From JAEMQF01 sp963791595 (GTDB lineage: Bacteria; Pseudomonadota; Gammaproteobacteria; Burkholderiales; Burkholderiaceae_C), in NCBI GenBank assembly GCA_963791595.1, contig CAWBTF010000007.1, forward strand, positions 62,001-126,000: a stretch of 64,000 bases of DNA, read 5' to 3'. The position numbers and the translations under genes are program-made. Positions 17,859 through 27,072 of this stretch are shown here, one piece after another (positions within the stretch are counted from its first letter, which is position 1; every line of letters begins with the position of its first letter). The notes under the pieces were generated by a model that was given only the letters and a program-made list of their open reading frames with translations, was not told the origin of the DNA and made no database searches.

Positions 17859-18227
17859 TCAACCCATGAAGAAGACGTTCAGCTTGTTGCCGTCCAGGTC
17901 GCGAAAATATCCGGCGTAGAACCCCTCGCCGCGCGGGCCGGCGGCGCCCTCGTCCTGGCTGCCGAGCTCGAGCGCCTTGCGGTGCAGGCGGTTCACCTTG
18001 TCGCGCGAATCCACCGCGATCGCCACCATCACGCCGTTGCCCACACTCGCAGGCTTGCCGTCGAACGGTTTCATGATCGCCAGATTCGGCTTGTCTTTCG
18101 TGTAGCCCCAGGCAATGCCGTTGCCGAAGTCCCACATCCGTTTGGCGCCGATCTCGGCGAGCAAGGCGTCGTAATACGCGGCGGCACGCTGCAAGTCGTT
18201 GGTTCCGAGGGTCACGTAGCCGATCAT
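17859..18227 (-). CDS. VOC (glyoxalase/dioxygenase-fold) protein
   Basis: 122-aa single-copy vicinal-oxygen-chelate domain, beginning MIGYVTLGTNDLQRAAAYYD and ending GYFRDLDGNKLNVFFMG. This is the fold of glyoxalase I, fosfomycin resistance proteins and extradiol dioxygenases, usually a metal enzyme formed by two modules or a dimer. The specific reaction cannot be assigned. It lies between the dioxygenase beta-subunit gene and the threonine aldolase in one orientation, spacings 55 and 61 bases, so it probably belongs to the same operon. Confidence 0.8.
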   Translation of the reverse strand: MIGYVTLGTNDLQRAAAYYDALLAEIGAKRMWDFGNGIAWGYTKDKPNLAIMKPFDGKPASVGNGVMVAIAVDSRDKVNRLHRKALELGSQDEGAAGPRGEGFYAGYFRDLDGNKLNVFFMG

Positions 18228-18282
18228 GGCGGGCCTCCTGCTGCAGGGTCGAAATCGAGTGTAGCGACGCGCGCGACGCTGC

Positions 18283-18756
18283 TCAGATCGGGTAGATGAT
18301 CGAATTCGGAATCATCTCGCTGTCGTAGACGCACAGCTTGGCGGCGAATTTCAAGCCTTGCTCGGTACGCACCACCGTGTCGAGGTAGCGGCCGACGTTG
18401 AACACCTGGGTCAGCTCCGACAGCTTGGTGCGAAACACGGCGTAGTTGGCCTCGGTGTGCAGCGTGTCGCCGTCGATGCGCAGCACGCGCGGCACGCCGA
18501 TCACGTGGCGCTGGTAGTAGGGGTCGTGGAACAGGGTTTCGCGGATCGCGTAGGCGCGGTCCTTGAGCATGCCCTTGCTCTCGAACGAGAGTGTCGCCAG
18601 CGGCAGGCCGCGCTCGTGGTTCTCGCGTGGGATCAGCTTGTAGACGCAGTCGTCGGTGAAGAACTCGCACCAGCGGTCCCAGTCGGCGGCGTCGACGGTG
18701 CTCGCGTAGTCGGCGTAGAGCTGCGTCAGCTCGACGAAAACGGCAGGGTCGGTCAT
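18283..18756 (-). CDS. Rieske aromatic-ring dioxygenase, beta (small) subunit
   Basis: 157-aa small subunit of a ring-hydroxylating dioxygenase, an NTF2/SnoaL-like fold that assembles with the catalytic alpha subunit (usually alpha3-beta3). The fold is shown by YADYASTVDAADWDRWCEFF, DDCVYKLIPREN, a central helix SKGMLKDRAYAIRET and the strands VLRIDGDTLHTEANYAVFRT. ATG at 18756 lies 10 bases after the alpha stop. The start of this gene abuts the palindromic element at 18763. No ferredoxin or reductase gene is in view, so electrons must come from elsewhere. Confidence 0.85.
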   Translation of the reverse strand: MTDPAVFVELTQLYADYASTVDAADWDRWCEFFTDDCVYKLIPRENHERGLPLATLSFESKGMLKDRAYAIRETLFHDPYYQRHVIGVPRVLRIDGDTLHTEANYAVFRTKLSELTQVFNVGRYLDTVVRTEQGLKFAAKLCVYDSEMIPNSIIYPI

Positions 18757-18762
18757 GCGACG

Positions 18763-18831
18763 GCCCTCACCCCGGCCCTCTCCCGCGGGCGGGAGAGCAA
18801 CTGTCGCCCGGCCGCTCCGAAGACAGTTGCT
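18763..18831. repeat. REP-like palindromic element at the alpha/beta junction
   Basis: Begins GCCCTCACCCC, then a near-perfect hairpin CTCTCCCGC/GCGGGAGAG (18778-18786/18789-18797), followed by a second stem AGCAACTGTC/GACAGTTGCT (18796-18805/18822-18831). It matches the signature of the element at 3975. It encodes the tail of the alpha subunit and stops next to the beta start. In RNA it would form two stacked hairpins between the two cistrons. Confidence 0.7.
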
Positions 18832-20173
18832 CGCCCCCTCGGGGGGCGGACGCGGTACTCGGCGGCCGGGGGTCGACATACAAGGGAGAGGCGGCGGGGT
18901 CGGGCGCCTCCATCACCTCGCGCCAGTAGCGGTACATCCCGCGGATCAGCGTCTCGGTCACCATGTGGTCGGTGTCGCCCACGTCGCGCCCGCCGAGCTC
19001 GGCCAGCGCGCGGTGGAACGGCTTGCTCTCGAAACCGCTTTGCGAGAACTCGATCACCTCGCCGTCGTCGGCCGAGACGAAGCCCGCCGGGCCGAACAGA
19101 TTGGCCTGGCGCAGGCGCCGCTGCGTCATCGCGTCGTCGTCGTCTTCGAAGCCGAAGTGGGTCCACTCGAACTTGAACGCGCCCACGCCATCGGGCTGGA
19201 TGTGGCGCGTCGACACGCTGTTCACCTGTTGCTGCAGGATCACGCTCGGAAACAGCGTCGTCATCACGGCGCTCGGCCCGCCCCACCAGGCTTCCGGAAC
19301 GATGTCGAGAAAGCGCGCATCGTGCAGCTTCATGTCGGCCTTGAAGCTCGACACCTGGGTCACCTGCTCGGCCTGGCCCGACGCGCCGCGCGTCGAGATC
19401 ATCGCGGCGTGGCGGTGTTTGGCGTCCATCTTCAGCGCCGACTTGTTGTCGGCGCGCCAAAGGCCGAACGTGACGAACCAGGTGTGCAGCAGACCCGGGT
19501 GGTACGGGTCCTTGATGTTCTCCTGCATCAGCTTCCAGTTGCCTGGAATGCGCTGCCGGTTGTAGCCGAGGATCTTCAGCTTGCGGCCGTTGAAGAGCCG
19601 ATCGAAGTACTCCACGATCGCCGGGCCCATGAAGTCCTCTAACGGCTCGACGTCATGGTCGAACGACGCAAACACCACGCCGCCGCGGCACGCGACTTTC
19701 AACTTCGTCAGGCCGTTTGCCGCGCTGTCGAAGTCGGCCGGCATGCCGCCGTTCACCTTGCCGTCCTGGCGCACGCCGCGCCGAAACGGCACCACCTGCA
19801 AGTCGCCACCCAGCTGGTAGCTCCATTGGTGGTAGGGGCAGACGAACTGCTTGCGGTTGCCGTGGCGCTCGCGGCAGAACTGCATGCCGCGGTGCGCGCA
19901 GACGTTTTCGACCACGTTGACCTGGCCTTGCGCGTCGCGCACCAGGATCACCGAGCGCTCGCCGACCACGGTGCGCTTGAAGTCGCCTGGGTTCGGGATC
20001 TCCGCCTCGAGGCCGACGTAACACCAATGGCCGCGGTAGAAGAAGCGCTCCAGTTCGCGCCGGTGCAGTTCATCACTCCCGTACACCGAAAACGGGATGC
20101 GGCTCGTGCCTTCGCTTTCCCAGTTCACAGCCGCGAGGCCGGGGCTCGAAGGCGCATTGATGGTGAGGGTCAT
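18767..20173 (-). CDS. Rieske aromatic-ring dioxygenase, alpha (catalytic) subunit
   Basis: 468-aa catalytic subunit that adds dioxygen to an aromatic ring with electrons from a ferredoxin or reductase. The Rieske [2Fe-2S] ligands are CAHRG and CPYHQW (C-x-H...C-x2-H, about residues 85-107). The mononuclear iron site is ENIKDPYHPGLLH (D-x2-H-x4-H). Anthranilate/salicylate/benzoate-type enzymes share this length. ATG at 20173 is preferred (MTLTINAPSSPG); 21 codons further upstream are not family-like. The last 30 residues (RGGEQLSSERPGDSCSPARG) are translated from repeat DNA and are unlike homologues, so the original stop was probably earlier. The substrate is not readable. Confidence 0.88.
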   Translation of the reverse strand: MTLTINAPSSPGLAAVNWESEGTSRIPFSVYGSDELHRRELERFFYRGHWCYVGLEAEIPNPGDFKRTVVGERSVILVRDAQGQVNVVENVCAHRGMQFCRERHGNRKQFVCPYHQWSYQLGGDLQVVPFRRGVRQDGKVNGGMPADFDSAANGLTKLKVACRGGVVFASFDHDVEPLEDFMGPAIVEYFDRLFNGRKLKILGYNRQRIPGNWKLMQENIKDPYHPGLLHTWFVTFGLWRADNKSALKMDAKHRHAAMISTRGASGQAEQVTQVSSFKADMKLHDARFLDIVPEAWWGGPSAVMTTLFPSVILQQQVNSVSTRHIQPDGVGAFKFEWTHFGFEDDDDAMTQRRLRQANLFGPAGFVSADDGEVIEFSQSGFESKPFHRALAELGGRDVGDTDHMVTETLIRGMYRYWREVMEAPDPAASPLYVDPRPPSTASAPRGGEQLSSERPGDSCSPARGRGPG

Positions 20174-20269
20174 GGCAAGGATCCGCAGCCTGTTGTCGCG
20201 CAGATCGTACCGCACGGGCGATTGCGCGCGGGTCAAACACGATGCGTGGCGCGCACCGCCTGGGGACGA

Positions 20270-23000
20270 TCATTTCGAGCGCAGTTTTGCCTCGATCTCC
20301 TTGGCCGCGGTGATGTCGACGAGCGTGATCACGACGCCGCGGATCGCGTTCTCCAGGCTGCGATACGGCATGATGCGCACGTTGAACCAGCGCTTGTCGC
20401 GCGTGGCGATCTGCTTCTCGCAAGTGACGAGGCTGCGCAGCGTCTCGCGTGCGTCGGCCTGCAGGTCCGGGTAGTCCAGGGCGCTCGTCAGGTCGCTCAG
20501 CGGCCGGCCGACGTCGCCGTCGCGCAGGTTGACGATTCGGCTCGCTTGCTCGGTGAAGCGCCGCACGTTCAGGTCGTTGTCGAGGAACAGCGTCGCGATC
20601 TGGGTGCTGTCGAGCAGGTTCTTCATGTCGCTTTGCGCCAGCGCCAGGTCGTCGAGCTTGGCGCGCAGCTCGGCGTTCACCGATTGCATCTCCTCGTTCA
20701 TCGACTGCAATTCTTCCTTCGAACTCGTCAGCTCCTCATTCGTCGATTGCAGTTCTTCGTTGGTCGACTGCAATTCTTCGTTGGCGGCTTGAAGTTCTTC
20801 GCGCGAGGCTTTCATCTCCTGGCGCAGCGCCTGCGTTTCCTCGTGCGCGTGCGCCAGTTCGGCTTGCAGCGCGCTGCGCACGGCGCGGCTCTTCACCGGC
20901 GCCGGCCGGGTGGGTGATGTTGAAGCAGCGCTCGCGTGTTCGCGGAACACGATCAGCAGCGTGCCCGCGAGCGCGCCGGGTTTCTCCACCGCGCGCACCG
21001 TCAGGTCCAGGTGCAGCGCCTGCGCGCCGTCACTCAGCACCACACCGTCGCGGTGCGCTTCGCACCTGCTGTCGATCGCCTCGCGCAGCGCGGCGCCGAG
21101 CGGCGCGCGCAGGCCTTCGCGCGCCATCGCGTGGATGTTCCAGTTGACCTTGCCGGAGGCCGGCTCCAGAAACTTGCCGGTGCGCCCGTGGATGTAGAGG
21201 ATGTCGCCGCTGCGATTGACCAGCACCGCGGGCGGCGAAAACTCATCCAGCAGCAGCCGTTCGGCGTGATTCTGCAGGTTGGGCTGCAATGGTTGGCAGC
21301 TCGCTCACGTGGGGCTCCTTCTGGTCTTGGACGGAGCGCGCGCCGCGCCGCACCGGGAAAAACGCTTCGCCGCCGGCGGGGCGTTCGAGGCGCCGATAGA
21401 GGCGAGCCTTGCCGTCGACCGTTTCGAACAGGCCAGCGGCGTTTCCCAAGCCTTCCGAGTTGCCGAGCAGCAACAGGCCGCCGGGGTTCAGGCTGAAGTG
21501 GAACATGCGCAGCAGCCGTTGCTGCAGCGGCGCGGTGAGGTAGATCAACAGGTTGCGGCAGCACAGCAGGTCGAGCTTGGTGAAGGGCGCGTCGTTGTTC
21601 ACGTCGTGCGGCGCGAACACGACCGTGTCGCGGATGTTCGGCGCGATGCGGTAGCCGCCCGGCTCGGGCGTGAAGAAGCGCGCCAGGAGCGGCGCCGACA
21701 CATCGACGGCAATTGCCGCCGGGTAGTGGCCGCGGCGCGCGAAGTCGATCGCATCCACGCTCACATCGGTCGCGAAGATGCGAAACGTGGGAACGCGATT
21801 GGCTGCGCTGCGGCGCGGCGTCGCGCGCCTGCGCCAGCAGCATCGCCAGCGTATACGCCTCCTCGCCGGTGGAGCAGGCGACGACCCAGGCGCGCAGCAG
21901 CGAAGTCTCGGCGCGCTCGGCCAGCAGCCGCGGCAGGCCGTGCTCGGCCAGGTGTTGCCACTCCGAGGGGTCGCGGAAGAAGCCGGTCACGCCGATCAGC
22001 AACTCCTTGCCGAGCAACCCCACTTCCTGCGGGTTCGAGTGCAGCACTCGCAGATAGGCCTGCATCGTCGCCGCGTCGTGAACGCGCATGCGGCGCTCGA
22101 TGCGGCGCTGCAGGGTGCCGCGCTTGTACTGCGAGAAGTCGTGGCCGCCGCGCGCGGCGAGCAGGGCGAGGATGGCCGTGAAGGGGTCGGCTGCGGTGCT
22201 TGTGGAGGTGTCGATCGACGCGTCGGTGGGCGGGGCCTTGGCGGGCGGTGACGCGGTTTCGGTGTTCGCGTCCGCGGCCGCACCGATTGCGCTGGCCGCG
22301 CTCGTGTCGGCACCTGCCGTCGGCTCTGCGCACGGTGTGCGCTCGGCTCCGCGCCTGCGTGGGCCACCGCCGCGGCGCCTCGCGGTCCGCGCGCCGCGGC
22401 GGCGAGCGCGGCGACGATGCGCGCGGGCAACTGGCCCGGCGCATCGACGATGTCCACGCAGCCGGTGGCAATCGCGCTCGCCGGCATCGCAGCGAACTGC
22501 GCTGTCTCGGGCGACTGCGCGAGCGTCAGCCCACCCGCCGCGCGAATCGCGCGCAGGCCGAGCGTGCCGTCGCTGCCCATGCCCGACAGCACGACGCCCA
22601 CGGCGCGCTCGCGGCAATCGGCGGCGAGCGACTCGAACAGCGCATCGATCGGCAGACGCATGCCGCGGCGCTCGGTCGGAAGCGCCAAGTGCAGCTGACC
22701 TTGCGCCACGGTCAGCGCGCGGTTCGGCGGAATCACGTAGACGTGATCGGGCGCGACTCGCACCGCCTCATTCGCCTCGGCGACCGGCATTTGCGTGCCG
22801 CGTTGCAGCAGTTGCGACAGCAGCGTCGGCTGCGACGGGTCGAGGTGCTGAACGACGACAAACGCGAGCCCGCTGCGCGGCGGCACCTTGTCGAAGAACT
22901 GCAGCAACGCTTCCAGGCCGCCGGCCGACGCACCCAGGCCCACCACGATGGGCGGTGGCGACGCGCCGGCGTTGGGTGGTGCGGAGGTTTGATGGGACAT
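20270..23000 (-). pseudogene. CheB-CheR-PAS fusion (chemotaxis-like methylesterase/methyltransferase), three frameshifts
   Basis: Four segments in successive frames make one long protein. 23000 to about 22330 is a CheB methylesterase with GASAGG (Ser), VVQHLDP (His) and GMGSDG (Asp). From there to about 21790 comes a linker and the CheR N-terminal half (TGFFRDP, CSTGEEAYTLAM). From 21764 to about 21290 the CheR rest (FRIFATDVSVDAIDFA, LLCCRNLLIYL). From 21289 to 20270 a PAS domain, a long coiled coil and a second PAS. One shift is a surplus C in TCCCAC near 21785. Proteins of this layout sense signals and methylate or demethylate partners outside the main chemotaxis clusters. It ends without a kinase domain. 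Confidence 0.8.
20690..20800 (-). repeat. Heptad-encoding tandem repeat in the PAS linker
   Basis: Roughly 21-base units encode ANEELQS, TNEELQS, TNEELTS, SKEELQS and MNEEMQS. This is the parallel coiled coil normally found between the PAS domains of CheB-CheR-PAS fusions. The near-identical DNA units are a likely place for slippage or misassembly, although no frame change is seen inside them. Confidence 0.6.
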
Positions 23001-23003
23001 CGA

Positions 23004-23453
23004 TCAGCGGCAGTCGCCCACCGGTCTGGCCGTGATGCGCTGGTAAAAGGTCATGTTCTTGCCGCCCAGGCGCACGTTCATCACGCCCGTCAGCTGTTGC
23101 GGCGTGAACTCCCAGGCAGCGTCGCCGCTGGTGCCGTGGCCTGCGCTGCACTGCAACACATAGCTTGCGTGGGTCGGCGACTGGTTCAGCTTCGCGAGTT
23201 TGCAATCGCGCAGCGACACGTCGTCGAGCATCCAGAACGCGGTGGAGAGATCGTTCGGGTCCAGGCAGCGCCGCTCGGTCGCCACCGCATAGCGCAGGTT
23301 CTCGTCGAGGTGCGGCATGCCGGTGTGCGTGCTCATCTGGTAGAGGCGCCGCGCGGGCAGGTCGTTCGCGCCGCTGGCCCCGGCGAGCCCCAGTGCGAAC
23401 GCGCAGGCGGTCACTCGCGCCACGAGCGCCTGGCCTGGGCTTCTGAATCTCAT
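23004..23453 (-). CDS. DUF3617-like secreted protein
   Basis: 149 aa with a signal peptide (about 1-29, cut near GASGAND). The mature part has five cysteines in the pattern RRCLDP, LRDCKLA, VLQCSAG and a C-terminal GDCR, with WEFTPQQLTGVMNVRLGG between. This agrees with the DUF3617 group of small periplasmic proteins of unknown function. It stops 4 bases before the CheB start codon on the same strand, so the two may be cotranscribed. No role is proposed. Confidence 0.65.
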   Translation of the reverse strand: MRFRSPGQALVARVTACAFALGLAGASGANDLPARRLYQMSTHTGMPHLDENLRYAVATERRCLDPNDLSTAFWMLDDVSLRDCKLAKLNQSPTHASYVLQCSAGHGTSGDAAWEFTPQQLTGVMNVRLGGKNMTFYQRITARPVGDCR

Positions 23454-23531
23454 GTGCCGACTCTACAGCGCGTCTTGCCGGCGTCTTCTAAGATGCGAGC
23501 CGGTTGGCCACTGCGGCAAGGGAGTGCATTC

Positions 23532-24500
23532 ATGGTCGTGCGACGGGGTTGGCATCTCATGGTGGCCGCTGTTTCGATTCTGGGCGCCACTGCCGCTGCG
23601 GGCCAGAGCGCTTGGCCCGACAAGCCGATCCGCGTCGTGCTGCCGTTTCCTCCCGGTGGCCCGAGCGACATCGTGATGCGCCTGGCGGCCGAGAAGATGC
23701 AGGGCACGCTCAAGCAGAGCATCGTCATCGAGAACAAGCCCGGTGCCGGCGGCAACCTCGGCGCGGCCGACGTGGCGCGCGCCGCGCCCGACGGCCACAC
23801 CTGGCTGTGGGGCACCGACACGCTGGTGACGGTGAACCCGCATGTCTACAAGAACCTCGGCTTCAAGGTCGACGATCTGGTGCCGGTGACGATCGGCACG
23901 CAGTTCAACCAGACGCTGGTATGCAACCCGGCGTTCGGCGTGAAGACGCTCGCCGAACTGGTGGCCAAGGCCAGGTCGGGCAAGTTTGCCTATGCCTCGG
24001 GCGGCGCCGGCGTGCCGGGGCATCTGTCGATGGAACTGCTGCAAGCGCTGGCCGGCTTCGAGATGGCGCATGTGCCCTACAAGGGTCCGGCGCCGGCCGC
24101 GCAAGACGTGATCGGCAACCAGGTGCCCTGCGGTCTGCTCGCCGGGCCGACCGTGCTGCCGCATGTGCGCGCCGGCAAGCTGGTGGCGCTCGGCGTCTCA
24201 GGCAGCAGGCGTTCACCCACGCTGCCCGAAGTTCCCACGCTCGCCGAGGCGGGCGTGGCCGGTTACCAGGCCGACTTCGCGCTCGCGATGTTCGCGCCGC
24301 GCGGCACGCCCGAGGCCATCGTCGCTCGGTTTCGTCAGGCGTTTGTCGACGCGCTGAAGTCGCCCGACGTGACGGCCAAACTCGAAGCCGGTGACCAGAT
24401 CGTCGTCGGCAATACTCCAGCCCAGGCTGCGGCGCAACTCGCCGCCGACTCGAAGAAATGGGGCGAGGTCGCGCGCCGCATCGGCCTGGGGCTGGATTGA
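23532..24500 (+). CDS. Bug/TctC-family periplasmic solute receptor, copy 1
   Basis: 322-aa periplasmic binding protein of the tripartite tricarboxylate transporter family. Signal peptide to about residue 29 (AAAGQSAWPDKPI), then the hallmark PDKPIRVVLPFPPGG, GAGGNLGAADVARA, a hinge region VPYKGPAPA and the C-terminal PTLAEAGVAGY. ATG at 23532 follows AAGGGAG. No TctA or TctB membrane partner is nearby, as is usual for the large orphan Bug sets of Burkholderiales. It is followed at 15 bases by the redoxin and then P450, suggesting it binds a related small acid (inference). Confidence 0.85.
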   Translation: MVVRRGWHLMVAAVSILGATAAAGQSAWPDKPIRVVLPFPPGGPSDIVMRLAAEKMQGTLKQSIVIENKPGAGGNLGAADVARAAPDGHTWLWGTDTLVTVNPHVYKNLGFKVDDLVPVTIGTQFNQTLVCNPAFGVKTLAELVAKARSGKFAYASGGAGVPGHLSMELLQALAGFEMAHVPYKGPAPAAQDVIGNQVPCGLLAGPTVLPHVRAGKLVALGVSGSRRSPTLPEVPTLAEAGVAGYQADFALAMFAPRGTPEAIVARFRQAFVDALKSPDVTAKLEAGDQIVVGNTPAQAAAQLAADSKKWGEVARRIGLGLD

Positions 24501-24515
24501 ATCAGGAGCAAAGCC

Positions 24516-25037
24516 ATGCCAGACAGATTCCCGAATACGGAAGGCCAAGCCCTTGACAGCGGGCTCGCGCTCGCGCCCGACATCCGCGCTCAGGCCTGGC
24601 TCAACACGCCGGAGCCGATCACGCTTGGCGGATTGCGCGGCCGCGTCGTCGTGCTGCACGCGTTCCAGATGCTGTGCCCGGGTTGCGTGGCGCACGGCAT
24701 CCCGCAGACGGTGCGCGTCCAGCAGACCTTCGCCCGCACCGACGTGCAGGTGCTGGGCATCCACACCGTGTTCGAGCACCACGCCGTGATGGGCCGCGCC
24801 GCGCTCGAAGTCTTCATCCACGAGTACCGGTTGACGTTTCCGATCGCAATCGACATGCCGTCGGAACGCGGCTCGATTCCGCAGACGATGCAGGCCTATG
24901 AATTCAGCGGCACGCCGAGCCTGGTGCTGATCGACCGCGCCGGGCGCCTGCGCTTCAGCCACTTCGGCCACATCGACGACATGGAAGTCGGCGCGCGCAT
25001 CGCCGCGCTGCTTGCCGAGCCGCCTCCTGCTGCATGA
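24516..25037 (+). CDS. Redoxin-domain (TlpA/AhpC-like) protein
   Basis: 173-aa thioredoxin-fold protein: LRGRVVVLHAFQMLCPGCV holds a CPGC redox motif, VLGIHTVFEHH the following strand, and SGTPSLVLIDRAGRLRF the cis-Pro loop. There is no signal peptide or membrane anchor, so it is probably cytoplasmic. It could act as a thiol peroxidase or disulfide reductase. Its stop overlaps the P450 start (ATGATG), so the pair is coupled, and a role in P450 redox chemistry is possible but unproven. Confidence 0.78.
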   Translation: MPDRFPNTEGQALDSGLALAPDIRAQAWLNTPEPITLGGLRGRVVVLHAFQMLCPGCVAHGIPQTVRVQQTFARTDVQVLGIHTVFEHHAVMGRAALEVFIHEYRLTFPIAIDMPSERGSIPQTMQAYEFSGTPSLVLIDRAGRLRFSHFGHIDDMEVGARIAALLAEPPPAA

Positions 25038-26278
25038 TGTTCGCGCCCGAACAAGCCCGAGCCGCGGCGGCGGAGTTCGACCTCAAGAACCTGCCGCCTC
25101 AGTTCTACGCCGACCCGTTTCCGTTCTACCGCGCATTGCGCGAACACGAGCCGGTGAAGCGCCTGCCCGACGGTGGCGTGCTGCTGACGCGCTACGCCGA
25201 CTGCGAATACGTCTACAAGAACCCGTTGCTGTTCAACTCCGACAAGCACGCCGAGTTCAAGCCGAAGTACGGTGACTCGCCGCTCTACGAGCACCACACG
25301 ACCAGCCTTGTGTTCAACGACGCGCCGCTGCACACGCGGGTGCGCCGGTTGATCATGGGCGCGCTCTCGCCCAAGGCGCTGGCGCAGATGCAGCCGGCCC
25401 TGGCGGCGCTGATCGATCGGCTGCTCGACGAGCTGGCGCACAAGGCGGCTCTGGAGAGTTCCGTCGATCTGGTGGAGGACTTCGCCGCGGCGATCCCGAT
25501 CGAAGTCATCGGCAACCTGCTCGGCGTGCCGAAACACGAACGCGCGCCGCTGCGCGAATGGTCGCTCGCGATCCTCGGCGCGTTGGAACCCGTGTTGCGG
25601 CCCGAGGTGGCCGAGCGCGGCAACCGCGCAGTGCGCGAGTTCCTGGCCTATCTCGAGGGCTTGATCGCGCAGCGCCGCGCCCACCCCGGCGACCCGCAGC
25701 GCGACGTGTTGACGAACCTGATCCAGGGCGCGCCCGACGGCGAACGCCTGAGCGAGAAGGAGCTGCTGCACAACTGCATCTTCCTGCTCAACGCCGGCCA
25801 CGAGACGACGACGAACCTGATCGCCAACGGCCTGGTCTCGTTGGCGCAGCACGCCGATCAGAAACAGCGCCTGATCGATGAGCCCCAGCTCATCAAATCG
25901 GCGGTCGAAGAAATCCTGCGCTACGAGAGCAGCAACCAGCTCGGCAACCGCCGCACGACGAGAAGCGTGGAGGTCGGCGGCGTCGCGCTGCCGCAGGGCT
26001 GCTCGATCACGCTGTGCATCGGTGCGGCGAACCGTGACCCAGCGCAGTTCAGCGAGCCCGAGGAGTTCGACGTCGGCCGCACGCCGAACCGCCACCTCGC
26101 GTTCGGCAGCGGCGTGCACCAGTGCGTCGGCATGGGGTTGGCGCGGCTGGAGGGAGAAATCGCGCTGGCGCGGTTTGTCGCGCGCTTCCCGGGCTACACC
26201 TTGTCGGAGACACCGGTGCGTGCCGCACGCGCGCGCTTTCGCGGGTTTCCCAGTGTGCCGAGCCGGCTCGGCGCCTGA
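25034..26278 (+). CDS. Cytochrome P450
   Basis: 414-aa soluble bacterial P450. The oxygen-binding I-helix motif is NAGHETTTNL. The K-helix ExxR is EEILRYES, with a following SVEVGGVALPQGCSI strand. The heme loop is FGSGVHQCVGMGLA, with the thiolate ligand Cys364. The length is normal and there are no frame breaks. It lacks an adjacent ferredoxin or ferredoxin reductase. Related class-I P450s (CYP100-series style) hydroxylate small acids, terpenoids or lactones, but no substrate can be assigned. It follows the redoxin with a 4-base overlap. Confidence 0.92.
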   Translation: MMFAPEQARAAAAEFDLKNLPPQFYADPFPFYRALREHEPVKRLPDGGVLLTRYADCEYVYKNPLLFNSDKHAEFKPKYGDSPLYEHHTTSLVFNDAPLHTRVRRLIMGALSPKALAQMQPALAALIDRLLDELAHKAALESSVDLVEDFAAAIPIEVIGNLLGVPKHERAPLREWSLAILGALEPVLRPEVAERGNRAVREFLAYLEGLIAQRRAHPGDPQRDVLTNLIQGAPDGERLSEKELLHNCIFLLNAGHETTTNLIANGLVSLAQHADQKQRLIDEPQLIKSAVEEILRYESSNQLGNRRTTRSVEVGGVALPQGCSITLCIGAANRDPAQFSEPEEFDVGRTPNRHLAFGSGVHQCVGMGLARLEGEIALARFVARFPGYTLSETPVRAARARFRGFPSVPSRLGA

Positions 26279-26300
26279 GCGCCGAGACCCACCCGAGCGC

Positions 26301-26789
26301 CTACTTCGCCAGCGCGTCCAGCCCCGCTTTCGCGACCACGCCGTCCTGCTCGGCCGAGCCGCCGGAGACGCCCACCGCACCGATGATCTTGCCGTCGACG
26401 ACGATCGGCAGCCCGCCTTCCACCGCGTTCGCGCCGCGCAGCGTGAGGATGCGCAGGCCCGCGCCGCCGCCGGCCAGCGCGTCCTGGAACACCTTGGTCG
26501 AGCGGCGGTAGAGCGCAGCGGACACCGCCTTGTCTTGCGACACCATCACGCTGCCGTTTTGCGTGTTGTCCATGCGGTCGAACGCGACCAGGTTGCCGGC
26601 GGTGTCGACGATCGCCACGGCCATCGGAATGTTCTGCTTGCGCGCGTCGGCAAGCGCGCCGGCAAGCACCTTGTGGGCCTGCTCGTTGCTGATGTTCGCG
26701 CCGTATTGCGGAACCTGCGCCGACGCGGTGCCGGTCAGGCACCAGCAGGCGGTTGCAGCGAGCAGGGCAGTGATTCGTTTCGCGATCAT
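26301..26789 (-). CDS. GlcG/HbpS-family secreted protein
   Basis: 162 aa with a signal peptide (MIAKRITALLAATACWCL, cleavage after TASA). The mature domain is the GlcG/HbpS fold: MAVAIVDTAGNLVAFDRMD, KAVSAALYRRSTK and GGLPIVVDGKIIGAVGVSGG. Such proteins bind heme or cobalamin-like ligands, or act as small periplasmic accessory proteins near glycolate and diol catabolism. ATG at 26789 follows AGGAGA. It is convergent with the P450 gene, 22 bases apart. Confidence 0.83.
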   Translation of the reverse strand: MIAKRITALLAATACWCLTGTASAQVPQYGANISNEQAHKVLAGALADARKQNIPMAVAIVDTAGNLVAFDRMDNTQNGSVMVSQDKAVSAALYRRSTKVFQDALAGGGAGLRILTLRGANAVEGGLPIVVDGKIIGAVGVSGGSAEQDGVVAKAGLDALAK

Positions 26790-27072
26790 TCGCGTCTCCT
26801 GGATGGTGTGGTTAAGGGGTGAGCGCCAGCCACGACGGATTGCGTGTCGGCGGCCGGCGAGGAGCGTAGCACCTGGCCCCGGCGGCTGACCAGCGGGTCT
26901 ACCCCGGCTCCAACTCTCAGGTGGCTGAAGGCGGTTGCAAGACCAATTCAAACAGCAAACAGGCACCGCCCGGCGCTGCCCAGCGCGTCGAGGTCGGCAA
27001 CGTCCATGGTGAGGCGCGCCATCGGTAGTACTGCGGATGCCGAGCATGGGCCCGCCGACGCACACTCGACCG

